From NCBI RefSeq assembly GCF_018070345.1, contig NZ_JAGPXX010000014.1, positions 87,725-151,724 on the forward strand: a stretch of 64,000 nt of DNA, in the 5' to 3' direction. The notes below the pieces were generated by a model, which was not told the origin of the DNA, searched no databases, and worked only from the letters and a program-made list of their open reading frames with translations. The stretch comes from Streptomyces sp. F63. GTDB lineage: Bacteria > Actinomycetota > Actinomycetes > Streptomycetales > Streptomycetaceae. Position numbers and translations under genes: made by a program. Below are positions 28,323-37,342 of the stretch, piece after piece; the stretch's first letter is position 1; each line of letters opens with the position of its first letter.

Positions 28323-28731
28323 CGCCCGGAGACGGCGGAACAGGCAGAGCGGGCAGATCGGGCGAAGCCGGTAGCACAGGTGGAGCGGGCAGACCGGGCG
28401 AAGCCGGTAGCACAGGCGGAGCGGGCAGATCGGGCGAAGCCGGTAGCACAGGTGGAGCGGGCAGACCGGGCAGACCGGGCAGCCCGGGCAGCCCGGGCAG
28501 CGTCGGCGGAGCAGGCGGAGAAATGCCGGGGAGGCCGGGAACGCGGGCGGAAACGGGCAGAAACGGGCGGGCCGGGTGGTCCGGATGAGCCGGGCGAGCC
28601 GGGTGAGCCGGACAGGCCGGAGAAAGCGCGAGGCGGTGAAAAGCTCCGGCTTGACACCGGAATCGGCGGAGTCCTAGCGTCCGCCCGGGATCTGGGCGTG
28701 ATCCGCGCAGGTCAACGGGGCAAGGAGAACG
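28323..28731. repeat. 36-bp minisatellite between ATPase and IclR genes
   Basis: Three full 36-bp units lie at 28347-28382, 28383-28418 and 28419-28454; a partial fourth then breaks down into shorter CCGGGCAG-like repeats up to about 28500. Downstream, GAGCCGG motifs repeat near 28585-28620. All frames are open-looking but of repetitive composition, and none has a ribosome binding site, so I treat the block as non-coding. It sits upstream of the IclR promoter. Confidence 0.8.
28651..28680 (+). promoter_or_regulatory. Promoter of the IclR regulator gene
   Basis: TTGACA (28651-28656) and TAGCGT (28675-28680) are 18 bp apart, close to the Streptomyces vegetative consensus, and lie 52 bp before the start codon. 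Confidence 0.6.
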
Positions 28732-29550
28732 ATGAACGACAGCGGTACGGACAGCGATACGGGCGGCGGCCCGGACGGCGGGCGCGGACCGCACTTCGTC
28801 CAGTCGCTGGAACGCGGCCTCGCCGTGATCCGGACGTTCAGCGCCGAGACACCCGAACTGACCCTCACGGAGGTCGCCAAGGCCACCGGCCTGAGCCGGG
28901 CCGCGGCCCGCCGCTTCCTGCTGACCCTGGCCGACCTCGGCTACGTGCGCTCCGACGGCCGGCTCTTCCGGCTCACCCCCCGGGTCCTCGACCTGGGCTA
29001 TCCGTATCTGTCGAGCCTCTCGCTGGCCGAGGTGGCGGCACCGCACCTCGAACAGCTCGTCGCCGCCGTGCGCGAGTCCTCCTCGGCGGCCGTCCTCGAC
29101 GGCGAGGACATCGTGTACGTGAGCCGGGTGCCCACCCGCCGCATCATGACCGTGTCCATCAGCATCGGCACCCGCTTCCCGGCCTACGCCACCTCCCTCG
29201 GCCGGGTGCTGCTCGCCGGCCTTCCGCCCGCCGAGCGGGAGGCGTTCCTCGACCGGGCCGCACTCACCCGGCTCACCCCCCGGACGATCACTTCCCGGGA
29301 GGAACTCGCGGCCGAGCTGGAGACGGTGCGGGCCCAGGGCTGGAGCATCGTCGACCAGGAGCTGGAACTCGGCCTGATATCGGTCGCCGCGCCGGTCCGC
29401 GACGAGCGGGGGCGGGTCGTCGCGGCCGTCAACGTCTCCACCCACGCCAGCCGGGCGACCCCCGAATCGATCCGGCAGGATCTGGTGCCCGCCCTGCTGG
29501 ACACCGCCGCGGGCATCGAGGCCGATCTGCACAAGAACAGCCGGACCTGA
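28732..29550 (+). CDS. IclR family transcriptional regulator
   Basis: The 272-residue protein has an N-terminal winged helix (about residues 22-85, LTLTEVAKATGLSRAAARRFLLTLADLGYV) and an IclR effector domain (SSAAVLDGEDIVYVSRVPTRRIM, ATSLGRVLLAGLP, GWSIVDQELELGLISVAAPVRD). It is most like the PcaR/PcaU/PobR branch, whose members respond to aromatic acids such as protocatechuate. It follows the ABC operon on the same strand but with its own promoter, and may control that operon. The first 20 residues are Gly/Asp-rich. Confidence 0.92.
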   Translation: MNDSGTDSDTGGGPDGGRGPHFVQSLERGLAVIRTFSAETPELTLTEVAKATGLSRAAARRFLLTLADLGYVRSDGRLFRLTPRVLDLGYPYLSSLSLAEVAAPHLEQLVAAVRESSSAAVLDGEDIVYVSRVPTRRIMTVSISIGTRFPAYATSLGRVLLAGLPPAEREAFLDRAALTRLTPRTITSREELAAELETVRAQGWSIVDQELELGLISVAAPVRDERGRVVAAVNVSTHASRATPESIRQDLVPALLDTAAGIEADLHKNSRT

Positions 29551-29581
29551 GCCCGGCCGCACCCCGGTAGGGTCCGGGGCC

Positions 29582-31042
29582 ATGGAGGAATCCCGGGCCG
29601 CCACCGGCTCCGACCTGCATCTGGACCTCCCGGCCCGGGGCACCGCCGGGGTGCGCGCGGCGCTCTCCGCCGCCCTGCGCGAGGCCGTGGGCAGCGGCCG
29701 GCTGGCCCCCGGCACCCGGCTGCCGTCCTCCCGCTCCCTCGCCACCGACCTCGGCCTCGCCCGCAATACCGTGGCCGACGCCTACGGCGAACTCGTCGCC
29801 GAGGGCTGGCTCACCGCCCGCCAGGGCTCCGGCACCCGCGTCGCCCTCCGGGCCGACCCGGTGCCGCCGCCCGCGGGCCGTTCCGCACCGGCCGCCCGGG
29901 CACCGCGCCGCCGGGTGCACAATCTGCTGCCCGGCTCGCCCGACCTCTCCGCCTTCCCGCGCGCCGCCTGGCTCACCGCCGCCCGCCGTGCCCTCGCCGC
30001 GGCCCCCGCCGACGCCTTCGGCTACGGGGACCCGGCCGGCCGGCGCGAGCTGCGGGACGCCCTCACCCACTACCTCGCCCGGGCCCGGGGCGTGCGCACC
30101 ATCCCCGAACGCATCGTGGTCTGCGCCGGGTTCGTGCAGGGGCTGATGCTGCTGAGCCGGGCGCTGAAGGCCCTCGGCGGGGCGGCCGTGGCCGTCGACT
30201 CCTACGGGCTCGACCTCCACTGGTCCCTGATCCGCGGCGAAGGGCTGCGCACCGTACCGCTGCCCAAGGACGAGCAGGGCACCCGCGTCGGGGAACTGGA
30301 ACACCGGCCGGACGTCCGCGCCGTGCTGCTCACCCCCGCCCACCACTTCCCCACCGGCATGCCGCTGTCCCCGGAGCGCCGGTCGGCCGTCGTCGACTGG
30401 GCCCGCCGCACCGGCGGTCTCGTCCTGGAGGACGACTACGACGGGGAATTCCGCTACGACCGCCAGCCGGTCGGGGCGCTGCAGGGGCTCGACCCGGACC
30501 GGGTGGTCCACCTCGGCACGGCGAGCAAGAGCCTCGCCCCGGGGCTGCGGCTGGCCTGGATGGTACTGCCGCAGCACCTGGTCGGTGAGGTGCTGGCCGC
30601 CAAGAACCCCGCCGAGGAGATGACGGGCACCCCCGACCAGCTGACCCTGGCCGAGTTCGTGACCGGCGGCGGCTACGACCGCCATCTGCGGTCCATGCGG
30701 CTGCGCTACCGGCGCCGCCGGGACCGGCTCGTCGCGGCCCTCGCCGAACGGGCCCCGCACATCCCCGTGACGGGCATCGCGGCCGGTCTGCACGCCGTGC
30801 TCGAACTCCCGCCGGGCACCGAGGAGTCCGTGCTGCGGGCGGCCGCCCGGGAGAGCCTGGCCCTGGAGGGCCTCGGCCGCTACCGCCACGATCCGGGGCC
30901 CGGCGGCGCGGGCCCGGGCGGGGGCGCCGGGGCCGCCGCTCCCGCCCCGGACGGCCTCGTGGTCGGCTACGGCACCCCGCCGGACCACGCCTTCCCGGCG
31001 GCCCTGGACGCCCTGTGCCGCGTGCTGCCCCCCGCTCCCTGA
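29582..31042 (+). CDS. MocR/PdxR-like regulator (GntR HTH fused to aminotransferase fold)
   Basis: The 486-residue protein joins an N-terminal GntR winged helix (about 20-88, GTRLPSSRSLATDLGLARNTVADAYGELVAEGWL) to a class I aminotransferase-like domain with EDDYDGEFRYD and the PLP-lysine segment TASKSLAPGLRLAWMV. Such regulators control genes for vitamin B6, GABA or taurine metabolism and use PLP as effector. Its target is not evident; the neighbouring rocD on the opposite strand is also PLP-dependent. The start is 31 bp after the IclR stop. A glycine/alanine insert occurs near residue 440. Confidence 0.9.
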   Translation: MEESRAATGSDLHLDLPARGTAGVRAALSAALREAVGSGRLAPGTRLPSSRSLATDLGLARNTVADAYGELVAEGWLTARQGSGTRVALRADPVPPPAGRSAPAARAPRRRVHNLLPGSPDLSAFPRAAWLTAARRALAAAPADAFGYGDPAGRRELRDALTHYLARARGVRTIPERIVVCAGFVQGLMLLSRALKALGGAAVAVDSYGLDLHWSLIRGEGLRTVPLPKDEQGTRVGELEHRPDVRAVLLTPAHHFPTGMPLSPERRSAVVDWARRTGGLVLEDDYDGEFRYDRQPVGALQGLDPDRVVHLGTASKSLAPGLRLAWMVLPQHLVGEVLAAKNPAEEMTGTPDQLTLAEFVTGGGYDRHLRSMRLRYRRRRDRLVAALAERAPHIPVTGIAAGLHAVLELPPGTEESVLRAAARESLALEGLGRYRHDPGPGGAGPGGGAGAAAPAPDGLVVGYGTPPDHAFPAALDALCRVLPPAP

Positions 31043-31049
31043 CCCGGCC

Positions 31050-31118
31050 GGAGCGCCCGGCCCGGAGTGTCCGGCCCGGAGTGTCCGGCCCGGAGCGCCC
31101 GGCCCCGAGCGCCCGGAG
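31050..31118. repeat. 14-bp tandem repeat between MocR-like gene and rocD
   Basis: Units of 14 bp, GGAGYGYCCGGCCC, start at 31050, 31064, 31078, 31092 and (degenerate) 31106. The two middle copies are identical. The block fills the short gap between convergent genes and could fold into alternative hairpins that end both transcripts. Confidence 0.75.
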
Positions 31119-31135
31119 CCCCGGCCGTGGTCCCG

Positions 31136-32347
31136 TCAGGCCGGCCGCAGCTCGGCCCGGAGCCGCTCCAGTCCCCAGTCCAGGTCCTCCTTGGAGATCA
31201 CCAGGGGCGGCGCCAGGCGGATCGTGGCCCCGTGGGTGTCCTTCACCAGCACACCGGCCGCCAGCAGCCGCTCCGAGAGCTCCCGGCCCGTGCCGTTCCG
31301 GGGGGCGATGTCGACACCGGCCCACAGCCCGCGGCCCCGTACCGCCTCGACCAGCCCCTCGGCGGCCATCGCGTCCAGCTCCCGGTGCAGATGCCCGCCC
31401 AGCTCCGCCGCGCGGCGCTGGAACTCGCCGGTCCGCAGCAGCTCGATGACCTCCAGGGCGACCGCGCAGGCCAGCGGGTTGCCGCCGAACGTCGAGCCGT
31501 GCTCGCCCGGCCGGAACACCCCCAGCACCTCCCGCGAGGACACCACGGCGGACACCGGGACCACCCCGCCCCCCAGCGCCTTGCCCAGCAGGTACACGTC
31601 CGGGACGACACCCTCGTGCTCGCAGGCGAAGGTGCGGCCGGTGCGGCCCAGCCCGGACTGGATCTCGTCCGCGATGAACAGCACGTTCCGGTCCCGGGTC
31701 AGCTCCCGCACCCCCGTCAGATAGCCGTCCGGCGGCACCAGCACGCCCGCCTCGCCCTGGATCGGCTCCAGCAGCACCGCGACCGTGTCCTCGCCGACCG
31801 CCGCCTCCAGCGCGGCCAGGTCCCCGTACGGGACGATGTCGAAGCCGGGGGTGTAGGGGCCGTAGTCGGCGCGGGCCTCCGGATCGGTGGAGAAGCTGAC
31901 GATGGTGGTGGTCCGGCCGTGGAAGTTGTCCGCGGCGACGACGATCCTGGCCCGGCCGTCGGGCACGCCCTTGACCCGGTAGCCCCATTTGCGGGCCGTC
32001 TTCACGGCCGTCTCGACCGCCTCCGCGCCCGTGTTCATCGGCAGCACCATGTCCATGCCGCACAGCTCGGCCAGCCGCTCGCAGAAGTCGCTGAACCGGT
32101 CGTGGTGGAAGGCGCGGGAGGTGAGGGTGACCCGGTCCAGCTGCTCCCGGGCTGCGGCGATCAGCCGCGGATGGCGGTGGCCGAAGTTGAGCGCCGAGTA
32201 GCCGGCCAGCATGTCGAGATACCGCCGGCCCTCGACATCCGTCATCCACGCCCCCTCGGCGGAGGCCACGACGACGGGCAGCGGATGGTAATTCTGCGCG
32301 CTGTGGGCCTCTGCGGCGGCGATACTGCGTTCCGTACGCGCTGTCAC
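31136..32347 (-). CDS. rocD: Ornithine--oxo-acid transaminase
   Basis: RocD moves the delta-amino group of ornithine to 2-oxoglutarate, giving glutamate semialdehyde in arginine breakdown. The 403-residue class III aminotransferase shows MNTGAEAVETAVKTARKWGY, NFHGRTTTIVSFS, FIADEIQSGLGRTG and the PLP lysine in YLLGKALGGG, all typical of ornithine aminotransferase. The GTG start is at 32347. It is divergent from trpS and alone, without the ArgI/RocF partners found in some genomes. Confidence 0.93.
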   Translation of the reverse strand: MTARTERSIAAAEAHSAQNYHPLPVVVASAEGAWMTDVEGRRYLDMLAGYSALNFGHRHPRLIAAAREQLDRVTLTSRAFHHDRFSDFCERLAELCGMDMVLPMNTGAEAVETAVKTARKWGYRVKGVPDGRARIVVAADNFHGRTTTIVSFSTDPEARADYGPYTPGFDIVPYGDLAALEAAVGEDTVAVLLEPIQGEAGVLVPPDGYLTGVRELTRDRNVLFIADEIQSGLGRTGRTFACEHEGVVPDVYLLGKALGGGVVPVSAVVSSREVLGVFRPGEHGSTFGGNPLACAVALEVIELLRTGEFQRRAAELGGHLHRELDAMAAEGLVEAVRGRGLWAGVDIAPRNGTGRELSERLLAAGVLVKDTHGATIRLAPPLVISKEDLDWGLERLRAELRPA

Positions 32348-32481
32348 GGCGTCTCCATTCGGTGGCCCGGGGGATATGCGAACTCTTTCTACCGCCGATC
32401 GGGCACCGCGCGGAACAACCCCCCGCCAACGGCTTCCGGATCGGGGGCCGGGAGCCCCCGCGCACCTGAGACAATGGGTAC

Positions 32482-33495
32482 ATGGCCTCTGATCGACCTC
32501 GTGTGCTCTCCGGTATCCAGCCCACCTCCGGCTCGTTCCACCTCGGGAACTACCTGGGTGCGGTCCGCCAGTGGGTGGCCCAGCAGGACACCCACGACGC
32601 CTTCTACATGGTGGTGGACCTCCACGCGCTGACCGTCGTGCAGGACCCGCAGGCCCTGCGCGCCGACTCCCGGGTCGCGGTGGCGCAACTGCTCGCCGCA
32701 GGTCTCGACCCCGAGCGCTGCACGGTGTTCGTCCAGAGCCACGTCCCCGAGCATGCGCAGCTCGCCTGGGTGCTGAACTGCCTGACGGGCTTCGGCGAGG
32801 CCTCCCGGATGACCCAGTTCAAGGACAAGTCCCTGAAGCAGGGCACCGACCGGACCACCGTCGGCCTCTTCACCTACCCGGTCCTCATGGCCGCCGACAT
32901 CCTGCTCTACCAGTCGGACGCCGTCCCCGTCGGCGGCGACCAGCGGCAGCACCTGGAGCTGACCCGGGTCCTCGCCGAGCGCTTCAACGGCCGCTACGGC
33001 GAGACGTTCAAGGTCCCCGACGCCTTCATCGTCCCGGAGACGGCCCGGATCACCGACCTCCAGGACCCGGCGCTCAAGATGAGCAAGTCCTCCTCCACCC
33101 CCAAGGGCATCATCAATCTGCTGGACGAGCCCAAGACCTCCGCGAAGAAGATCAGAAGCGCGGTCACCGACACCGACACCGTGATCCGCTACGACGAGGA
33201 GAACAAGCCCGGCGTCAGCAACCTGCTCACCATCTACGCCGCGCTCACCGGCGCCACCGTGGCCGAACTGGAGCGGCGGTACGAGGGCAAGGGCTACGGT
33301 GCGCTCAAGACCGACCTCGCCGAGGTGTACACGGAGTGGGCGACCCCCTTCCGCGACCGTACCCGGGAATATCTGGACGATCCGGAGACGCTGGACTCAA
33401 TCCTGGCCAAAGGTGCGGAGAAGGCCCGCGCCGTGGCCGCCGAGACGCTCGCGCAGGTCTACGAGCGCGTCGGCTTCCTGCCCGCCAAGCACTGA
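32482..33495 (+). CDS. trpS: Tryptophanyl-tRNA synthetase
   Basis: TrpS charges tRNA-Trp. The 337-residue class I synthetase has the HIGH-equivalent SFHLGN (18-23), the GDQRQHLELTRVLAERFN tryptophan/ATP segment and KMSKS at 199-203. Length matches bacterial TrpS. A -10-like GACAAT ends 6 bp before the ATG, which would give a leaderless message, but no good -35 is visible. Streptomyces often carry a second, antibiotic-resistant TrpS; motifs alone do not tell which this is. Confidence 0.96.
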   Translation: MASDRPRVLSGIQPTSGSFHLGNYLGAVRQWVAQQDTHDAFYMVVDLHALTVVQDPQALRADSRVAVAQLLAAGLDPERCTVFVQSHVPEHAQLAWVLNCLTGFGEASRMTQFKDKSLKQGTDRTTVGLFTYPVLMAADILLYQSDAVPVGGDQRQHLELTRVLAERFNGRYGETFKVPDAFIVPETARITDLQDPALKMSKSSSTPKGIINLLDEPKTSAKKIRSAVTDTDTVIRYDEENKPGVSNLLTIYAALTGATVAELERRYEGKGYGALKTDLAEVYTEWATPFRDRTREYLDDPETLDSILAKGAEKARAVAAETLAQVYERVGFLPAKH

Positions 33496-33552
33496 GCGAG
33501 CCCGAAAGGGGCCGATACGTCCGGGACAACGACACCAGCAGAGGAGAACGAC

Positions 33553-34143
33553 GTGGGGACCGCAACGCTCGGCGTTTCCATCGCGGTCCCGGAGCCGTAC
33601 GGCAGCCAGCTCCAGGAGCGGCGCGCGGGCTTCGGGGACACCGCCGCGCACCACATCCCGACCCACGTCACCCTCCTGCCGCCCACCGAGGTCGACGCCT
33701 CCCTGCTGCCGGACTTCCGCCGCCACCTCGCCGAGGTGGCGGCCGGAGGCCGTCCGTTCCCGATGCGGCTGGAGGGCACCGGCAGTTTCCGGCCCGTCTC
33801 ACCGGTGGTCTACGTCAGGCTGGCGGAGGGCATGCGGGAGTGCGCGGAGCTCCAGGAACTGGTGCGCTCCGGGCCGGTGGAGCGGGAACTCCAGTTCCCG
33901 TACCACCCGCATGTGACCGTCGCCCACGGCATCGCCGACGCGGCCATGGACCGGGCCCTGGTGGAGCTCGCGGACTACACCGCCTCCTGGCTCGCCTCCG
34001 GCTTCGCCCTCTACGAGCAGGGCGCGGACGGGCAGTGGCGGATGCTGAGCGAGTACCCCTTCGGCCAGGACGCCGCGCCCCCCGGCCGGCCCGTACAGCC
34101 CTCCCCGGCCGGCGCGGCAGCCGCCTCCTTTCCGCGTCCCTGA
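33553..34143 (+). CDS. 2'-5' RNA ligase/2H phosphoesterase family protein
   Basis: The 196-residue protein has the two HxT motifs of the 2H phosphoesterase fold: HVTLL at residue 38 and HVTVAHG at residue 120, spaced as in LigT-type proteins. These enzymes act on 2',3'-cyclic or 2'-5' phosphodiester RNA ends; the cellular substrate is unknown. The GTG start follows GAGGAGAACGAC by a short space. It is 57 bp downstream of trpS and may be co-transcribed. The last 30 residues are Pro/Ala-rich. Confidence 0.85.
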   Translation: MGTATLGVSIAVPEPYGSQLQERRAGFGDTAAHHIPTHVTLLPPTEVDASLLPDFRRHLAEVAAGGRPFPMRLEGTGSFRPVSPVVYVRLAEGMRECAELQELVRSGPVERELQFPYHPHVTVAHGIADAAMDRALVELADYTASWLASGFALYEQGADGQWRMLSEYPFGQDAAPPGRPVQPSPAGAAAASFPRP

Positions 34144-34221
34144 GGAGGCTTGGGCCGAGGTCTCCGAGAGCTCTGCGTCCGAGGGCGGGGGCCCCGCGTC
34201 CGGCGCCCCGGAGGGCACGGA

Positions 34222-34248
34222 GGGCCGCCCCGGCCCGGGGGGCGGCCC
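34222..34248 (+). terminator. Terminator after the 2H phosphoesterase gene
   Basis: GGGCCGCCCC (34222-34231) pairs with GGGGCGGCCC (34239-34248) around a 7-nt loop, 78 bp after the stop. Confidence 0.7.
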
Positions 34249-34406
34249 CCGGCGTCCGGGCCGGCGCTGACGCCCCGGGCCACTCCGCGCCCCCGCGCCC
34301 CGCCCCCCTCCCTCCGGAAACGCACCGTTCCGTTCTCTCCGTTCTCCTGCGTTTCCCCGGTCCCCTCCGGTGCGCGACCTGCGGCCGGAGGGGGTAGACG
34401 ACCGTC

Positions 34407-35675
34407 ATGGACTGGCTGAAGAGACTCCCCGTGGTGGGCCCCGCCGCCACCCGGCTGATGCTGACGCACGCCGGGCGGGCCTATCAGCGGCTCGACGAGG
34501 TGCACTGGGACCGGCTCGCCGCGGCCATCACCTTCTTCAGCTTCATCGCGGTCTTCCCGCTGATCAGCCTGGGCGCCTCGATCACCGCCGCGCTCCTCGG
34601 CCCGGCCCAGGTGCGCGAACTGCAGCGGCAGCTCGCCGAGCAGGTCCCCCTCTCCGCCGAGCGGCTCGACCTGCCCGGGCTGGTGTCGAACGCCGGCACC
34701 GTCGGACTGATCTCCGGCAGTGTGCTGCTGGTGGTCGGCACCCGCTGGGTCGGGTCGCTGCGGGAGTGCCTGCGCGCCGTCTGGCGGAAGGAGGAGGACC
34801 CGGGCAACCCCCTGGTGCTCCGGCTCAAGGACATCCTCGTCCTGCTGGGCCTGGTGGTGACCGGGCTGTGCGCCATGGCCGGCTCGGCCTTCGCGAGCAG
34901 CGCCGTCGGCTGGGCCGCAGGCCGGCTCGGGCTCGACGAGGGCGGCGTGGGCAGCGTGCTGCTCTTCCTCGCCGGGCTGGGCATCGGGATCGGCGCGGAC
35001 TTCCTGATGCTCGCGTATCTGCTGACCAGACTGCCGCGGGTGCACCCGGAGCGCCGCGCAGTGATCTTCTCCGGACTGATCGGCGCGGTCGGCTTCGAAC
35101 TGCTGAAGCTGCTGCTGAGCGGCTATCTGCAGGGCGTGGCCGGCAAGAGCATGTACGGCGCCTTCGGGGTGCCCGTCGCTCTGCTGCTCTGGATCGGCCT
35201 GATGGCCCGGCTGCTGCTGTACTGCGCCGCCTGGACGGCGACGGAACAGCCCCGCCCCGCCGGGGACGGCACGGCCGGGGACCGCGCGGAGGGCGGGGCC
35301 GGACCGCGGGACGGCACCGGGGCGGCCGCCGCGGACAGCCCTCCCGCCGCCGCCGCGGACGGGCGGACGCCCGCCGGCGCGACAGCCTCCGCGACCGGGC
35401 TCAGCCCCGCGGCTCCGGCGGCTTCCCCGGCTCCCGGGACGGCTCGGCACCCCGGGGCTTCCCCGGCCGCTCCGGCCTCCACAGCCTCCACAGCCGCGCC
35501 GGTTTCCACGGCGTCCGGGACCCCCGTGCGGCCTCCGGAGCGACCGGGGTCTTCTCCGGACCCTCCGGACCCTCCGGACCCTCCGGGCCGCTCCGCGCCG
35601 CCTGCTCCGGCAGCGGCCAGCGGCGATGGACCAGCAGCCCCGCCCCGGCCAGCACCACCAGCAGCGCGCCCATGA
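34407..35675 (+). CDS. YihY/virulence factor BrkB family membrane protein
   Basis: The first 277 residues are a YihY domain with about six membrane helices (ITFFSFIAVFPLISLGASITAALLG near 32, then VGLISGSVLLVVGTRWVGSL, DILVLLGLVVTGLCAMAGSAFA and so on) and the conserved MYGAFGVPVALLLWIGLMARLLLYCA. The family was once called ribonuclease BN, which is not its function; its role is unknown. Residues 278-422 are a long Pro/Ala/Ser-rich tail. The last 275 bp overlap the end of the convergent D,D-carboxypeptidase gene, so both tails are encoded by opposite strands of the same DNA. Confidence 0.88.
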   Translation: MDWLKRLPVVGPAATRLMLTHAGRAYQRLDEVHWDRLAAAITFFSFIAVFPLISLGASITAALLGPAQVRELQRQLAEQVPLSAERLDLPGLVSNAGTVGLISGSVLLVVGTRWVGSLRECLRAVWRKEEDPGNPLVLRLKDILVLLGLVVTGLCAMAGSAFASSAVGWAAGRLGLDEGGVGSVLLFLAGLGIGIGADFLMLAYLLTRLPRVHPERRAVIFSGLIGAVGFELLKLLLSGYLQGVAGKSMYGAFGVPVALLLWIGLMARLLLYCAAWTATEQPRPAGDGTAGDRAEGGAGPRDGTGAAAADSPPAAAADGRTPAGATASATGLSPAAPAASPAPGTARHPGASPAAPASTASTAAPVSTASGTPVRPPERPGSSPDPPDPPDPPGRSAPPAPAAASGDGPAAPPRPAPPAARP

Positions 35676-36888
35676 GCCCCAGCACCGTGCCCACTCCGCC
35701 CGAGCCGCCGGGCGTCTGCCGGGCGGCGACCCCGGCCCGGGCGGGGTCCTCGGCCCGCGCGCCCTCGCTGCCGCCCGCTTCGCCCGTCCCGGCCGCGGCG
35801 GTGGGCTCGGCACCGCGGGGCGGCACCAGCGTGCCGACCGGCTCGGCCTTCCCGGCCGCCTTGAATCCCCAGTCGAAGAGCTTCGCGGTCTCCTTGTAGA
35901 CGGCGTTGTGCTCCTTGGAGGACGGGTTCATCACGGTGACCAGCAGCACCCGCTCCCCACGCTGCGCGACACCGGTGAACGTCCAGCCGGCCTTCGAGGT
36001 GTAGCCGTTCTTGACCCCGGCGACGCCCTGGTACGCGGGGAGGTCGTAGTCGCCGGTGAGCAGCCGGTCGGTGTTCTGGATCGCGTAGGTCTCGCGCTTC
36101 TTCTTCTTGGTCTTCTTGTCCTTCACCCACGTGCCGGGGAAGTCGGCGCTGACCGTGGAGCAGTACTCGCGGAAGTCGGCGTTCTGCAGCCCGGAGCGGG
36201 CGATGAGCGTCAGGTCGTAGGCGCTGCTGACCTGGCGGGGGGCGTCGTAGCCGTCGGGGCTGACGACGGTGGTGTCCAGGGCGTTGAGTTCCTGGGCCCG
36301 CGCCTGCATCTCCTGGACGGTCTTCTCGATGCCGCCGTTCCGGTGGGCCAGCACGCGCACCGCGTCGTTGCCGGAGCGCAGGAAGACGCCGAGCCACAGA
36401 TCGCGCACCGTGTAGGTGAGGTTCTCCTTGACGCCGACGGCGCTGCTGCCCGCGCCCATGCCCTCCAGCTGGGCGCGGAGCACCTTGTGTTCCGCGTTCT
36501 TGTCGAACTTCGGCAGCAGGGTGTCCGCGAACAGCATCTTGAGGGTGCTCGCGGGCGGCAGCTTCCAGTGCGCGTTGTGCGCGGCCAGCACATCGCCGGA
36601 CTCGGCGTCGGCGACGATCCAGGAACGGGCGGTCAGTTTCTCCGGCAGCGCGGGCACCCCGGGGCCGGCGGGCGCCTGCGTGCCGGGGCGGCCGAGCCGT
36701 TCGCCGCCGATCTCGGACATCCGCGCGGGTGGCTTCGGTTCCTTCGCCTTCCCGCCGTCCCCGTCCGCCGCCAGCGCGGGCCCGGCGGACAGCGGGAACA
36801 GCAGCAGGGCGGCGGCGAGGGCCGGCAGGGGGCCGCGCGCGAGCGCGGCGGGGCGGCGGGCGGGTACAGCCGGTACGAAAGCAGGCAC
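35401..36888 (-). CDS. D-alanyl-D-alanine carboxypeptidase (peptidase S11)
   Basis: This 495-residue penicillin-binding protein trims the last D-Ala from peptidoglycan stem peptides. It has a signal segment (about 18-41), the active-site STLK (Ser114-Lys117), SGN at 172-174 and KNG at 293-295 in place of KTG, which is common in actinobacterial S11 enzymes. The catalytic domain is followed by a linker, a membrane helix (399-420) and a 75-residue cytoplasmic tail with GPE repeats. Many low-mass PBPs use a short amphipathic anchor; a real transmembrane helix with a long tail is less usual. The tail is antisense to the YihY gene. Confidence 0.92.
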   Translation of the reverse strand: MPAFVPAVPARRPAALARGPLPALAAALLLFPLSAGPALAADGDGGKAKEPKPPARMSEIGGERLGRPGTQAPAGPGVPALPEKLTARSWIVADAESGDVLAAHNAHWKLPPASTLKMLFADTLLPKFDKNAEHKVLRAQLEGMGAGSSAVGVKENLTYTVRDLWLGVFLRSGNDAVRVLAHRNGGIEKTVQEMQARAQELNALDTTVVSPDGYDAPRQVSSAYDLTLIARSGLQNADFREYCSTVSADFPGTWVKDKKTKKKKRETYAIQNTDRLLTGDYDLPAYQGVAGVKNGYTSKAGWTFTGVAQRGERVLLVTVMNPSSKEHNAVYKETAKLFDWGFKAAGKAEPVGTLVPPRGAEPTAAAGTGEAGGSEGARAEDPARAGVAARQTPGGSGGVGTVLGLMGALLVVLAGAGLLVHRRWPLPEQAARSGPEGPEGPEGPEKTPVAPEAARGSRTPWKPARLWRLWRPERPGKPRGAEPSREPGKPPEPRG

Positions 36889-37036
36889 GACCTGAAATTA
36901 CCCTGTGCCGCCTGCCAACGGCACACCGCGGTGGCGGAGTTGCGTCACCTCCCGGACACCCGTCGGCCGGGGGCGTCCCCGCGGCCCCTCCGCCCCGGGC
37001 GGCGGGCCCGCCGGGCGGCCGGTGATACTGGAACAC

Positions 37037-37342
37037 ATGTCGCGTTCTGCCGTGGACTCCCCGCCCGCCCCGTCCCGTCCGGTGGTGCTCGGCCGCCGGA
37101 CCTCCTGGTTCCTGCTGGCCTTCGGTGTCTGGAGCTGGTTCATCTGGATCACCTTCGTCCGCAACCTCTGGGGGAACGGCAGCGGACTGGCCTTCGACGA
37201 CGCCGGTGAGCCGACCGCGTACTTCTGGGTGCACCTGCTGCTCGCCGTCACGTCCTTCCTGCTGGGCACCGCGATCGGCCTGATCGGGCTGCGTGGTGTG
37301 CGCGCCTGGCGCGCCGTACCGCGTACGGAGGGCGGGGCGTGA
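37037..37342 (+). CDS. SCO4848-type small membrane protein
   Basis: The 101-residue protein has two membrane helices (TSWFLLAFGVWSWFIWITFV and YFWVHLLLAVTSFLLGTAIG) and matches the conserved Streptomyces protein family named after SCO4848, found between dac and a metallophosphoesterase. The ATG at 37037 is preferred over one at 36905 because the extra residues are low-complexity. Its stop overlaps the start of the next gene (GTGA). The function is unknown. Confidence 0.85.
   Translation: MSRSAVDSPPAPSRPVVLGRRTSWFLLAFGVWSWFIWITFVRNLWGNGSGLAFDDAGEPTAYFWVHLLLAVTSFLLGTAIGLIGLRGVRAWRAVPRTEGGA

Noticed and set aside
28347..28470. The 36-bp repeats as a possible CRISPR array
   Set aside because: The units are directly adjacent with no unique spacers, and no cas genes are present.
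28323..28588. A collagen-like Gly-x-y frame across the 36-bp repeats
   Set aside because: It would need to continue from a shadow frame of the ATPase gene. No start codon with a ribosome binding site precedes it.
36905..37036. An upstream ATG for the SCO4848-type protein
   Set aside because: The extra 44 residues are Arg/Pro/Gly-rich and the known family begins at the later ATG near the first helix.
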